A DNA stretch of 64,000 nucleotides from Nigrospora sphaerica. Its lineage: Eukaryota > Ascomycota > Sordariomycetes > Amphisphaeriales > Apiosporaceae. Numbering within the stretch: position 1 is the stretch's first letter; each line of letters opens with the position of its first letter. The stretch spans positions 7,874,001 to 7,938,000 of the forward strand of contig JAGVVL010000002.1 of the NCBI GenBank assembly GCA_018287875.1, given 5' to 3'. Positions 9,529 through 20,200 of this stretch are shown piece after piece. The translations under genes were made by a program, and so were the position numbers. The notes below the pieces were generated by a model. The model was not told the DNA's origin. It saw only the letters and a program-made list of their open reading frames with translations, and ran no database searches.

Positions 9529-10740
9529 ATGGCTGCCATCGCCTCCCAGAAGTACAGCCCCGCCGAGGAGACTGAGGTACAGCAGTGGCTCACCACTGCC
9601 GACCGCCTCAAGGCCTCGCCCAACGAGTCCTCCATCCTCGACTCGCTCAACACGCACCTGTCGACCCGGACCACCCTCCTCGGCACCAAGCCCTCCAAGG
9701 CCGACGTGGCCATCTACGAGACGCTGGTCCCCGCCGTCTCCGCCTGGACCCCCGAGCAGCGGACCGGCGAGAAGGGCTACCACCACATCGTGCGCCACGT
9801 CGACTTTGTCCAGAACTCGCCCCTCTTCGGTCTCGATGTCAAGGACGAGGCCAAGGTCAAGATCAACCCCGATGACGTCCTGTACGTCAAGCCGCCTGTC
9901 GACGCCAAGGCCGAGAAGGAGCGCTTGAAGAAGGAGAAGGCCGCTGCTGCCGCCGCCGCTTCGGGCGGTGACGGTGCCGCCGCCACCATTGCTGACCGCA
10001 CCAAGGCTGCCGCCGAGGCGGTCGTGGAGAAGGCCACCGAGGTCAAGGATGCCGTTGCCGCTGCCGCGGGTGTCGGCGGCGCCAAGCCGAAGAAGGAGAA
10101 GAAGGAGAAGGCTCCCAAGCCGCAGAAGGCCCCTGCCGCCGCTGCCGCGCCCACCCCGGCGCTGATCGACCTTCGCGTGGGCCACATCCTGAAGGCCGTC
10201 AAACATCCCGAAGCTGATAGCCTGTACGTCTCGACCATCGCCATGGGCGACAAGGAGGTCACCGAGGACTACATCGAGTACGAGGGCCAGATTTGCCGCA
10301 CCGTATGCTCCGGCCTGAACGGACTGGTGCCGTTGGAGGAGATGCAGGGTCGCAAGGTCGTCGTGGTTGCCAACCTGAAGCCCGTCAAGATGCGGGGCAT
10401 CAAGTCGTGCGCCATGGTGCTGGCGGCGTCACCCAAGCTGAAGGAGGGCGAGGAGGACGACCACAAGGGCCCCGTTGAGCTCGCTACCCCGCCCGCCGAT
10501 GCCAAGGCTGGCGAGCGCGTCAACTTTGAAGGCTGGGAGGGTGAGCCCGAGGGTGTGCTCAACCCCAAGAAGAAGGTCTGGGAGATGTTCCAGCCCGGTT
10601 TCACCACGACGGACAACCTCGAGGTCGCCTTCGACGCTGGAGCGGTCAAGGAGACGGGCAAGGAGAGCGTCGGCAGGTTGGTCACGGCCAGCGGTGGCGT
10701 GTGTACCGTGAAGAGCCTGAAGGGAGCTACGGTGCGATAA
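9529..10740 (+). CDS. ARC1: Arc1-type tRNA-binding aminoacyl-tRNA synthetase cofactor
   Basis: Single exon, 403 aa from ATG 9529 (context GAACAATGG). Residues 1 to about 105 resemble the GST-like N-terminal domain that docks methionyl- and glutamyl-tRNA synthetases in yeast. About residues 120-205 are a lysine/alanine-rich linker (KKEKKEKAPKPQKAP), which in the family gives non-specific tRNA binding. From about residue 210 (LIDLRVGHILKAVKHPEADSLY) to the end is an EMAP-II/Trbp OB-fold domain, including NLKPVKMRGIKSCAMVLAAS. The protein delivers tRNA to the synthetases in the cytosol. The reading frame continues upstream without a stop, with a basic, hydrophobic stretch just before the ATG; the nearest possible start is a GTG at 9460. 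I take the ATG as the start; the extension is treated as a finding. Confidence 0.92.
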   Translation: MAAIASQKYSPAEETEVQQWLTTADRLKASPNESSILDSLNTHLSTRTTLLGTKPSKADVAIYETLVPAVSAWTPEQRTGEKGYHHIVRHVDFVQNSPLFGLDVKDEAKVKINPDDVLYVKPPVDAKAEKERLKKEKAAAAAAASGGDGAAATIADRTKAAAEAVVEKATEVKDAVAAAAGVGGAKPKKEKKEKAPKPQKAPAAAAAPTPALIDLRVGHILKAVKHPEADSLYVSTIAMGDKEVTEDYIEYEGQICRTVCSGLNGLVPLEEMQGRKVVVVANLKPVKMRGIKSCAMVLAASPKLKEGEEDDHKGPVELATPPADAKAGERVNFEGWEGEPEGVLNPKKKVWEMFQPGFTTTDNLEVAFDAGAVKETGKESVGRLVTASGGVCTVKSLKGATVR

Positions 10741-10940
10741 GAGTAGCAGACCCATGTTGAAAACGAAAGCCATGACAATGAATAGACGAATGACTGCTCA
10801 CAGTAGCGTACGGGTTTTGAAAGAGTATCGCACGTGTTAAAACTATGTACTTGAAGTGAGCATCCAGAAGCCCAACAAACCCCACGCCCCTTTTTTTCCA
10901 GTCACCATCACTGCCCTCTGCTACGCGTTCCATCCTTCTT

Positions 10941-11456
10941 CTACATAAAGGTGACGACCGGGGTTGCTGTCGGGCTCCAGCCAGGGGCCCCGGGGGCGCA
11001 GCCCGTTGTGTAAGTCAGGGTCTCGGTAGGAATCGGGCAAGGCTCGCTCGTGGGGCACGGGCGGGAGACGTATGCCGTGGGCGTGGTGGGACAGCAGTCG
11101 ATAGCGCAGGGAACCTCGACCGTCTCTATCTTGACATACATGGGACACATGACTTCGGGGTCCCGGTAGAAGGTCGGGCATGAGGCTGCAAATTGTGAGG
11201 TTCTTGTACGTCGACGGGCCTCGGCAGTTTGGCGAGGGCAGTACTTACGATCCGGCCGGGTCTCGGTATAAGTGTAGCACTCCTGTGTCTTCGTGCTCGC
11301 GGTGGCCGGCTTCTTAGAGTGGGCCAAAGCGGTACTGGCGAGAGAGAAGACGTCCGTGTAAGCCAACGTGCTGCGACAGCCTCGGCAGAGGTGTGACGCT
11401 TACCTGGGCAGGGCAGCCAAAAGGCCCACGGCAAAAGAGCTGATCGAAAAGAGCAT
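10941..11456 (-). CDS. Small secreted cysteine-rich protein
   Basis: Three exons, complement(10941-11185, 11249-11334, 11404-11456), 127 aa. Donors are GTAAGC and GTAAGT; acceptors are CAG. Exon 1 encodes a hydrophobic leader (MLFSISSFAVGLLAALP) that with the start of exon 2 forms a signal peptide, probably cleaved after STALA. The mature part starts HSKKPATAST and holds nine cysteines, including a CC pair (VPCAIDCCPTTP), with many Pro and Thr. No known domain is recognised. The architecture (short, secreted, Cys-rich, Thr/Pro-rich) fits fungal secreted wall or effector-like proteins, but nothing shows a role in infection. It stands on the minus strand, converging on ARC1 with a 200-bp gap. 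Splice sites were inferred by eye, and the frame is preserved throughout. Confidence 0.75.
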
Positions 11457-13960
11457 CGTGGTGGTGGTTCCGGTACAGACGTACAGGATTGGAGAGACAC
11501 GGTGTGATGAGCCGGTTCTGGTTCGGTCGGTGGTGTAAACAAGTCCCTGTGAGCCACGTTCGTGCTGGTTTTCTGAGCTGGGAGTGAAGTGTTTTGGATA
11601 ACAGCAAGTAGAGCGGCGATGAAGGCTCTATTTATTTGGGGGAGGCGATCAAGATATACGACCCGCGAGTTCCCGAAGAGCCTCGCCCACGTTCGACCTC
11701 CCTTCCAAGACCTACGCCCAACGGACCACGCTGCCCTCTCGTGTTTTTTTATTCCCTGCTCCCTATCCCCGATCGAGCACCCAAAGCAAAGAAAGGTGGC
11801 CCGCCTCGGCCATCACCAAGCGAGCCACGCCGCGCCAGAAAAGCACGAAGGGGAGGCGGCTCCGGAAAAGGGCGGGATCGACACGCCGCCATGAGGCTGG
11901 GCGTTCCCCTTTGCGGCTCCCTTTAGGTTGCTGGGAAGCGACGCCATTGGCCCGTCGACCTGTCAGACACGGGCTGGGGAGGGACGGGGACCTGCGCAAA
12001 GCTGAAATGGAAGGGGAGGCGGCGTTCGCTTCTCGAAGCAACTGGTCCCGTAGCCACCATTTTGCGTACCCATGGGGAAGGGAGAGGGGGAGGGACGCGG
12101 GTATCGTCCCACTCGGCCGTCGCAACCCGCATTCTCCCCAGGGGATGGCATGCCATCAGGCCATCGAGAAATTGTGGCACCGGGTGAACAGATGCCCACC
12201 CGATGCAACTCTCTGTCTTTTCCCCCTCTCATGCCGATGCTGTCCGTGGTCCGGTCGTGTATGCTGGAAGGGCCGATTCGAGGAAAAAAACGACGGCACT
12301 CTGACGTTGCGGACGAGGCACACACGGGAACGTCGCTTCTCGGGCCGGCCGTTTCTTTTGGAGGCTCCTTCATGTTCGATAGTAATCTACACCCACAACG
12401 GCACCATATCTCAGCCGCGGGCCTATTAATAGCAGGAGCCTGGCACCCCAGATTCACAGCCGGGCTCGACTTGCCAAGCGACAGTATGAGCGTGTCTCTC
12501 GGTCTCTCGGTCTCTGCTTCGTCGGCGGGTCAGTTCTAGGCCCGTGTCGGCGTTGAGAACCCTTTCGACACTTGACAGACGGAAGGTAACAACTACCTAA
12601 TCTCTTGCTGCATACTTGTGGGGGGCCGGATCGGAAGGTCAGCAGCTCCCGAAGCTTGGAGAGCGGCCTCGGGTATGTGCCTTTCGACGTTGCATCGGGG
12701 GCCTAGGTAGGCCGAACGTGTGTTTTTTTCTTCCTTTATTGCCAAGACAGCGCACCTCATCTCGAGTATGCAGTATGGCCCGGCTAGGCGCGGCGTCGGC
12801 GTTCATCGCCGCTTGTCACCTTCCTACTTGCGCGCCCGCGATACCCATGTGGAAGAATGGCACGGTGAACCAGGCCATCCACGACCACCATTCTTCGGTC
12901 CCTCCCGCGCCCGCATCTACCCGCCATTACCGTCGCCGCCGTGGCCGTCGTCTACCGTCCACCCCTGGTCCAGATGCCCCATGGTCGGCCTGCCCTTCGG
13001 GACCCGCCCCTGCGGAAGGAAACCCGCGAGCGGCTCGGCCAGCGCTTTGGCGTGGCCTTCACCTGCACCGATGACTGCAAACCAACGTCCTCGGGTCTCG
13101 TACCACTTGTTTGTCCCGTGGGCCACGCCGACGACATCCTAGGATGGCCTAATCGAGACCGGTGTGTTCTGGACCTCGGCTTGGAATAGAAGCAGAAAAT
13201 ATGTGCTCTGCGTTTCTACTCCGGGTAGTTGAATTATAGCCGGCGCACGACTTGCTCGTGATTTTTTCCGACTCTTTCCTTTAGCTGCAGCTCGGATGCC
13301 TCTCCAAGTCGTGCTAGAAATACCGCGCTCACGATGTTTTCAGCCAGGCATCCAACCGTCCTGGCGACCTTCGATTGTGCTTCGTTATCCCGTGACGCGT
13401 TGACTAACGGCACGCTGGACAGATGTGGCTGCCGGTTGGACCTGTTGCCTCGTTGCCTCGTTGCCCGGTTGATATGAGGTATAAAGGTTTCTCATGCTCC
13501 TTCGCAATCCTTTTTATGTTTTTTTCTTGGCTGGGTTGCCTCTCTACACTGGGAACGTTAACCTGCAGTACATCCGGCCGAGTTGTTCGCCCGGCCTGTC
13601 GTAAACCGTCACCATCCGACGAACTTACTTATTCGTCGCGAGCTCTTATCGTGGTTCATGGCGGCGAACAGACAGTCTTTAACCGACTGCCCCGGCCAAG
13701 CCCTTTCACCTCGACGCCTATCGTGTGACGCTGCAATTGGTACCGCCACGGCATAGCAAGGATGAATCGAAGAACAAGGCACATAGCGAACCCACAAGTG
13801 GGCCCGATCGTCACCGCTACGGGTATAAACGATGCCGATGGAGAAGCAACCTCGGCCGTCCAGGTCATCTGCTCGGCAGGATATAAACCGGCCATGTAGC
13901 GGCCGAATCCCTCACATCCGTCTCGATGCCCATCACAGTGATTGTCCCATATTTGCCGCC
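11457..13960. other. Long intergenic region between two secreted-protein genes
   Basis: About 2.5 kb upstream of both the cysteine-rich gene and the carboxylesterase. It is GC-rich with short T-runs. An AT-rich ATTTATTT element at about 11630 could serve the minus-strand gene. No convincing gene is visible; a coding-like but unassigned frame near 12870-13190 is listed as a finding. Confidence 0.5.
13882..13887 (+). promoter_or_regulatory. TATA box candidate of the carboxylesterase gene
   Basis: A TATAAA hexamer lies about 75 bp before the ATG at 13961. A second TATAAA lies at about 13824. TATA boxes are typical of regulated fungal genes, which fits a secreted enzyme. Inference from sequence only. 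Confidence 0.45.
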
Positions 13961-15882
13961 ATGCCATCACTGTTGCGGACTGTAGCAACTGGCGGCCTTC
14001 TGCTGTCCAGCATCGCTGCCGCCGCTTGCGGCATCGGCACCGTATCCAGCCTGACGGTGCGCACCGGTGTCGGGGAGATCCACGGCACCATTAACGCGAC
14101 CTCGCCGCATGTGCGTCAGTTCCTGGGAATCCCGTTCGCGGAGCCGCCGGTCGGTGCGCTCCGGTTCCGGCCGCCCGTCCGACCCGTCGCGCCGGGCGCG
14201 AACGCCTCGGTCGACGCCACGGCCTTTGCGCCGTCGTGCGTGCAGCCTCTGACGCCGCCCGAGGTCGCCGCCGCCAGTGTCTACAACGTCTTCATGCCCG
14301 AGTTCACCAACGCGCGTTCCGACCAGAGCGAGGACTGCCTGTACCTCAACGTGTTCGCGCCGCTCGATCCCGCGGCCGAAAAGCTGCCCGTCCTCATCTG
14401 GATCTATGGCGGCGGCTTCTCCAGCAACAGCGCCGACGTCCCTTACCAGGCACCCGACCCCTGGATCGAGAGGACGCAGGGCCATATCGTCGTGACGTTT
14501 AAGTAAGCGCTCCATGGGCTTGGCAGCGTGCCTCCTTACCCATCGAAACTGACCATGGTCGCCCAAGCTACCGAGTGAACATCTTTGGCTTCCCCAATGC
14601 GGCCGGGCAGCCGCTGAATGCCGGCTTGTTGGACCAGAGACTGGCGTACGTATAATACCGTTGAAACCAACTTTTTCCCACCGCGAGCTTACAGTTAACC
14701 ACCTGAAATACAGGGTCGAATGGGTCCGTGACAACATCGCCGCCTTTGGGGGCGACGTCGACCGCATGGTGCTCTGGGGCCAGTCGGCGGGTGCCTGGTC
14801 GGTGAACTACTACGCGTACGCGTACACGGACGACCCCATTGTGTCGGGGCTCATCGCCGACTCGGGTGGTTCGACCGAGTTCGTGGGCGGCGACGAGGCG
14901 CACACCAACTTCTCGGTCGTGGCGGCGCGGGCCGGCTGCGCGGGCGGGGGCGGCGACGCCGCCGCCGCCGAACTGACCTGCATGCAGAGGGTCGACACGG
15001 CGACTGTGCGGGCGCTCTCCTCCGGCACCTCCGGCGTTCGCTTTGGCCCCGGTGCCGATAACGTGACTGTGTTCGCCGACAACGCGGCGCGCGCGCGCGC
15101 CGGCCACGTTGCCCGCCTGCCCGCCATTGTCGGCGTCAACAGCCGCGAGGGTACCGGCTTCGCCCCCTGGGACGCTGACGCCGGCGTCGACGAGGCCGAC
15201 GTCGTCGAAAAATCCAAAAGCGTCGTGTGCCCGACGCTAGCGGAGATCGAGTAGGTCCTCCTCAACCCTCCCTCAATATTCCCTCCCCCTCAAGTCCTTA
15301 TATTTGGGAACGTGGTCGAAGGCTCGTGAGGCCCACCGGCTTACCGTGTGCTTTTCCTCAGGAACCGGCTGGCGGGTGGCCTGACCACCTACCGTTACCT
15401 TTACAGCGGCAACTTCAGCAACATCGCCCCGAAGCCTTGGATAGGTGCTGTGCACAGCGGTAAGTGTGGCCTCGCCTACAAATATGATGGAAGGTATACC
15501 AGAATGGGTTGGTTCTAATTGGTGACTTTGGTTGCGCTCCAGGCGAGCTGCCCCTGATCTTTGGCACCCACGCCCAGTACCGTGGCAACTCGACCGAGTT
15601 CGAATGGGAAGTCAGCAAGACCATGCAAGGTGAGATGCCCACTCCCGTTGCCCCGAGTCCGCTTTGGATCCCGCAATGTACGGACACGCCGGCTGACTGT
15701 TTTCATCCATCGTGCCAGGCCTCTGGCTGTCTTTCGCCAGTAACCCCGGGGCCGACCCAGCCTACGGCGGTTTCACCTGGCCCAAGTACGATCCGGCGGC
15801 CGATACGGTGGCTTCTTTGGCTGCCGATGGCGTCGCCGTGCAGCTCGGAGACAGCGCCGTGGGCCAGGTGGTCTGTCCTTGA
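13961..15882 (+). CDS. Secreted type-B carboxylesterase / lipase (alpha/beta hydrolase)
   Basis: Six exons: 13961-14502, 14568-14645, 14714-15250, 15362-15459, 15543-15629, 15719-15882, giving 501 aa. All donors start GTA/GTG and all acceptors are AG, with frame kept. A signal peptide is visible (MPSLLRTVATGGLLLSSIAAA). Family landmarks are QFLGIPFAEPPVGALRFRPP, the oxyanion-hole GGGF in IWIYGGGFSSN, and the EDCLYLNVFAP block. The catalytic triad can be placed as Ser231 in GQSAGAW, Glu352 in SREGTGF and His417 in GAVHSGELPLIFGTH. It should hydrolyse carboxylic esters outside the cell or in the secretory path; the natural substrate cannot be read from sequence. The total length is slightly short for the family (usually about 540), the missing part lying before NRLAGG, where an intron boundary could be misplaced. 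Confidence 0.87.
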
Positions 15883-17272
15883 GGGGTTAGATTGCGTTGA
15901 TGCTCGGGAGCGTCGTGGCTGCCGTGGACGGATGACTCTCCTTTATCTGGCACGTCGACAGATTCTTCTGATGCCGCAGTTAGGACTGAATGGAGAACCA
16001 GAGCGTCAACTGTAAACCCTGACCTGACAACCGCTCCTATTTTCCCCGGACCATAGAAACATGCTCTTTCTCGTAACAGTATGTTTACCTGCCAAGCTCT
16101 GCGGAATGCTAGTTTCCTTGCAGCAAGGATACCAAAGTTGCACTACGAAGTCTTGAACGGAGCGGGTTAAGTCGCTGGGACTCCGTTGTCCTCGTACACG
16201 AAAAGAACGACCAATTGGCGTCACAGGCTTGTGATGGGCTTGGTCTCTGCGTCGCAACGGAGAAAACCTGTCGGTTTATGGGATTGGTTCCATGGTAGTT
16301 CGTTCAGCACTCTTGGTGTGCTGCACCTTCCTCTGTCTGGTACGACTGCTCCACGCGGGCTTTCGGCAGTCGACAAGAACACGGCGCTCGCCTGGCTGCG
16401 TCGATGAGGCCGTGATAGTTGCCGTCACCACCGTGATTCTTGATTCTGCGTTGACCGGTAACTCGTGTCTGCGGAGTCCCAGGAAGTCAGAACTGGCAAA
16501 AGACTGCTAGCAAAGAACCGACGTGCGGCCAATGGCAATGGTGCCCCTGCGCGAAACAGTGTATTGGTCAGGGTCTGACCATGCAATTAGGAGAGGAGGA
16601 AGCCATGGATGGCTAACCTAGTGAGATGTAACTGGATGGAATTGGTACCCAGGCGATTGCTGTTACCCTTCGTGCACACGTCCGGCGTACATATCTCTTT
16701 TCTTAACTTTCTATACGTACCTGCTCTTATTTTCCAATTTCTATGCATAAGTACATGCGTAATTCATGTAACTATGTATCCAATAGTCTCTATGTCTCCA
16801 CGATTCCTCGTCATCAGCTTCCAATTCAAGCAAAAACACTTGCTCCAGTCGGCACTGACCAGAGCGGTTTCAGCGGTTGGGGCAGTCATAGTCGTAGGGC
16901 GCGCCATCCCGAGTGGGGGCAGCTTGGCTAGCTCCTTCCTTTGTTTACATCGAGAAGCTCAGCGGCCAATCATAGGCCACCAGCGAGACAGCAATACGAA
17001 GGGACGCTTAATCCCACGCCCACATCTTCCTCCGCGACATTCGCCCCGTCCTACCCCAAAAAAGCAGCCGCTTTCATCATCATCTCCAACCCTTCGCGAC
17101 GCGCCATGCTGGACTGACTACTGGCCCCCTACTAACCACAGCTTCTTTTTCCGCCTGCTCTTGCCCTTCGGCGGCGTCGAAACGCGCTCAGCGCTGACCT
17201 GACTCGTCGGGGCCACAACCTCCCCTGCCGGCACCCTTCCCACCCATCCGCCCTCCTCCGCAGTCTCTCGCC
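15883..17272. other. Intergenic region, carboxylesterase 3' side and INCENP promoter
   Basis: About 1.4 kb. The part from about 16690 to 16800 is relatively AT-rich. From about 17040 a pyrimidine-rich leader runs into the INCENP gene. No gene, RNA or repeat is recognised. Confidence 0.5.
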
Positions 17273-20200
17273 ATGGCCGGTTCACGGACGACGCGTCTGC
17301 AGGTCGGCTCTGCACCATGGGTTGCCGAAGAGCGATCCTCGGCCCGCCAGATCGCCGACGATGAAATCGAGGAGTTTTCCTACTCGGCTCGTAACGACTT
17401 CGAGTGGCTTAACGAACACATGGCCGACATCTTCAGCGAGAACCAAATGTCAGTCGCGCGCGCCTGTCCCCCTCCTCGCCTCGGCGCGCCTCCTCCTGAC
17501 AGCGCAGTAGTAACGTCGCCGATATTTTCAAGACGCCGGGAAAATTACGCGGCAAGACGCCTCGTACGGCGCGGAAGGCCAACCCGGGAGAGGCCCGGGT
17601 GGTAAGTTTGGCTCATCACAGAAGTTTAACAAGATTGCACTGGCTGACTGGCGTCGTCTAGCCGTTGTCCGACATATTCTCTGCGACACCGAAAGGGAAT
17701 CCTAAGCCCCTGGCCATTGGAAACATCGACCGAGACCAGACACCCAAGGTCAAGAATGCTGCCGATTCCCAACCCGCTCAAGCCCTGCCCAGCTCGGTGC
17801 GGATTGCCAGGCAAACAAGCCCGCTTAAGCGCGTAAACCCGCCCCCGCTCGTTGACTCAGGTTACCATGGAAGCCAGTCTCAGGATGTGATGGACGTTGA
17901 CTACGAGGATGCCACCCGGCCCTTCGACCAGGACAACACCAAGCCCGGTCACGTCGCCATTCATAGCTCCCCCGAACGAGAATCACCACACAGCCCAGTG
18001 CACCAGGACTCGCCTGCACCGACTTTTGACACGGTAGGAGATGATCTGGAAGCCCAGTGTTTCACAGCCCAAATCGTTAGGCTCACATCGCCCCCCATCA
18101 AGATGATCCAACCCGAGAGCACCACGCCCATGGGCTCACCTTCGCGCCCTTCCGCCCAGCAGCCGCCGAAGAACGCCTCACCGGCCGAGATGTCTCCCGA
18201 GAAAGAGGCCATACCCGTGTTGGAATCAACGGCTTTCCGACCCGGTGATCAGCCTGAACCCCAATCTGATGCTCCGTCACATGCCCAGTTGGATGCTCAG
18301 TCGGAGCCTCGGTCTGAAACTCACTCCGAGGATCAATTGGATGCTGAAGCAGACGAGTTGGATGCCCAGTTGGATGCTCAGTCGCAGCCTCGTTCCGAAA
18401 GTCACTCCGAGGATCAATCGGATGCTGAAGCAGATGAATCGGATGCCCAGTCAGATGCCGAGTCGGAGGCTGGACTAGAAGTCGAACCGGAAACCCTGCC
18501 GAGAGCCCAATCTGAGCCTCAGTCGGAAACGGAGCCAACAGCTCAGCAGGAAACCCAGCCGGAAACCCAACCGGAAGACGAGCAAGGGCCCCGGGCGGAT
18601 GCCGTACCCCAGCCCCAATCGGAACCTGAGCCAATTTCCGCCCAGGAAAACTTGCCAGACGCCGAAGCCGTTGCGCATATAGATGCCATGGACACCGCCC
18701 TCGACGAGAAAGAAGGTTCTCCTTCCGACGGTTCTAGTCCTATTCGACCTGTCGTCCGCAAGAGCAGCCTCAACTTTGCCTCCTTGCCTGCCCGAGAACC
18801 CATGACGCACAAGAGCACGGGGCGTCGAGTATCACGCCTCAGTCAACTCGACCATAACCGGACAAGCTACTACCAAAGGCATACAGGGGGCAAGAGCCTT
18901 GGCAATGCCAGGCCCGAAGAGTCTGAGGATGAGAATGATGAAATGGAGTTGGACGATGACGATGAAGAAGACGGAATTGATACTGTTGCGCCCCAGAAAG
19001 CCGCAGGTTCTGGAGATGCCATTGTCCATGCAAAGACCTTCACTCAGCGCCTTCAAGATCAAATCAGCAAGCTCGGGCAGACTCAGCCTCAAAGTTCGCG
19101 GCCGTCAAAATCGATCCCCACTGCCGTGCCGGTGCCCCAGCCAAGTCTCGCCGCAACCACAACCCCAGCTCCCCAACGCTCATCAAGAGAGAAGACGCCT
19201 ATGACCCAGGCTACCCCGGGCATTTTTCCCGAGGACGACGATGACGACTGGATTATGCCGCTTGGAACACCAGACAATGCGTCGAACACGCCTCGGCCTG
19301 GCATGCTCAAGAGCTATTCCGCCGAGGTGGTAGAGGGCATAGCTGGCAAAGCCACAGTGAGCGGTGGTGGTTTCACAGCGCCCGAGCCCCCGCAACCCCC
19401 AAGTTCGCGCAAGTCCCCTCAACGACCAGAGGTACCGCTGAGGGTTGCAAGTCAACTGGGCCACCATAAGTCGTTGTCAGTCCCGGCATTGCCACGACTT
19501 GATCAGCAAGAGCCAACGGACGATGGCGGCGACGTCCAGAAGATAGCTTCGGCCTCGAATCCACCCGTGGATACGGTTGTGGAAAATACTGTGGACGTAC
19601 AAATGTCACCCGCAAAATCACCCATGCGGGTTGTCTTCCGAGAAAGCCCTCTGAAGCATGTTAAGGGCAAGCTTTCCTCGATGTTAAAGAGTTCCAGGGG
19701 CCTGCTTGCTAGCGCCGAACTGCAAATGTCGCCGTCGGTAACCCGTTTTGACGCACACCCCGGGTCATCCGCTGCCCCCGTCGATCATATCGAAGAAAAG
19801 GGCCCCGACCCATTGTATCCAGATATTTCGAAGCAACTCGCCGATGTAGATGCGCCTCCCAGTCCTACCCGCAATGTTCCTGGCAGTCCTACACGTACGG
19901 TTCCGGGTAGCCCTACTCGCCCTGAGGGCCGTAGAACGAGGGCTTCCATTGAAAGAGAGAAGGCCGAAGAGAGGAAGAAGAAGGAACAAGCCAAAGAAGC
20001 CCGGCGGATGGCGAAGCAAGAGGAGGAGCTGGAGAAGGCGCGCGAAAAGGAGCGCGAGAGGGCCCGCGTCTTTAGCCAGGAGCAAGAGAGGATTGCCGCT
20101 ATGGAGAAGCAGGTCACGGCCCAAAAGGAGCAGGAGAGAAAGGCGGCTACCACGGCACCGGTCCTAAGCCAACCGGCCAAGCTTACGCGGGCCAGCCCTC

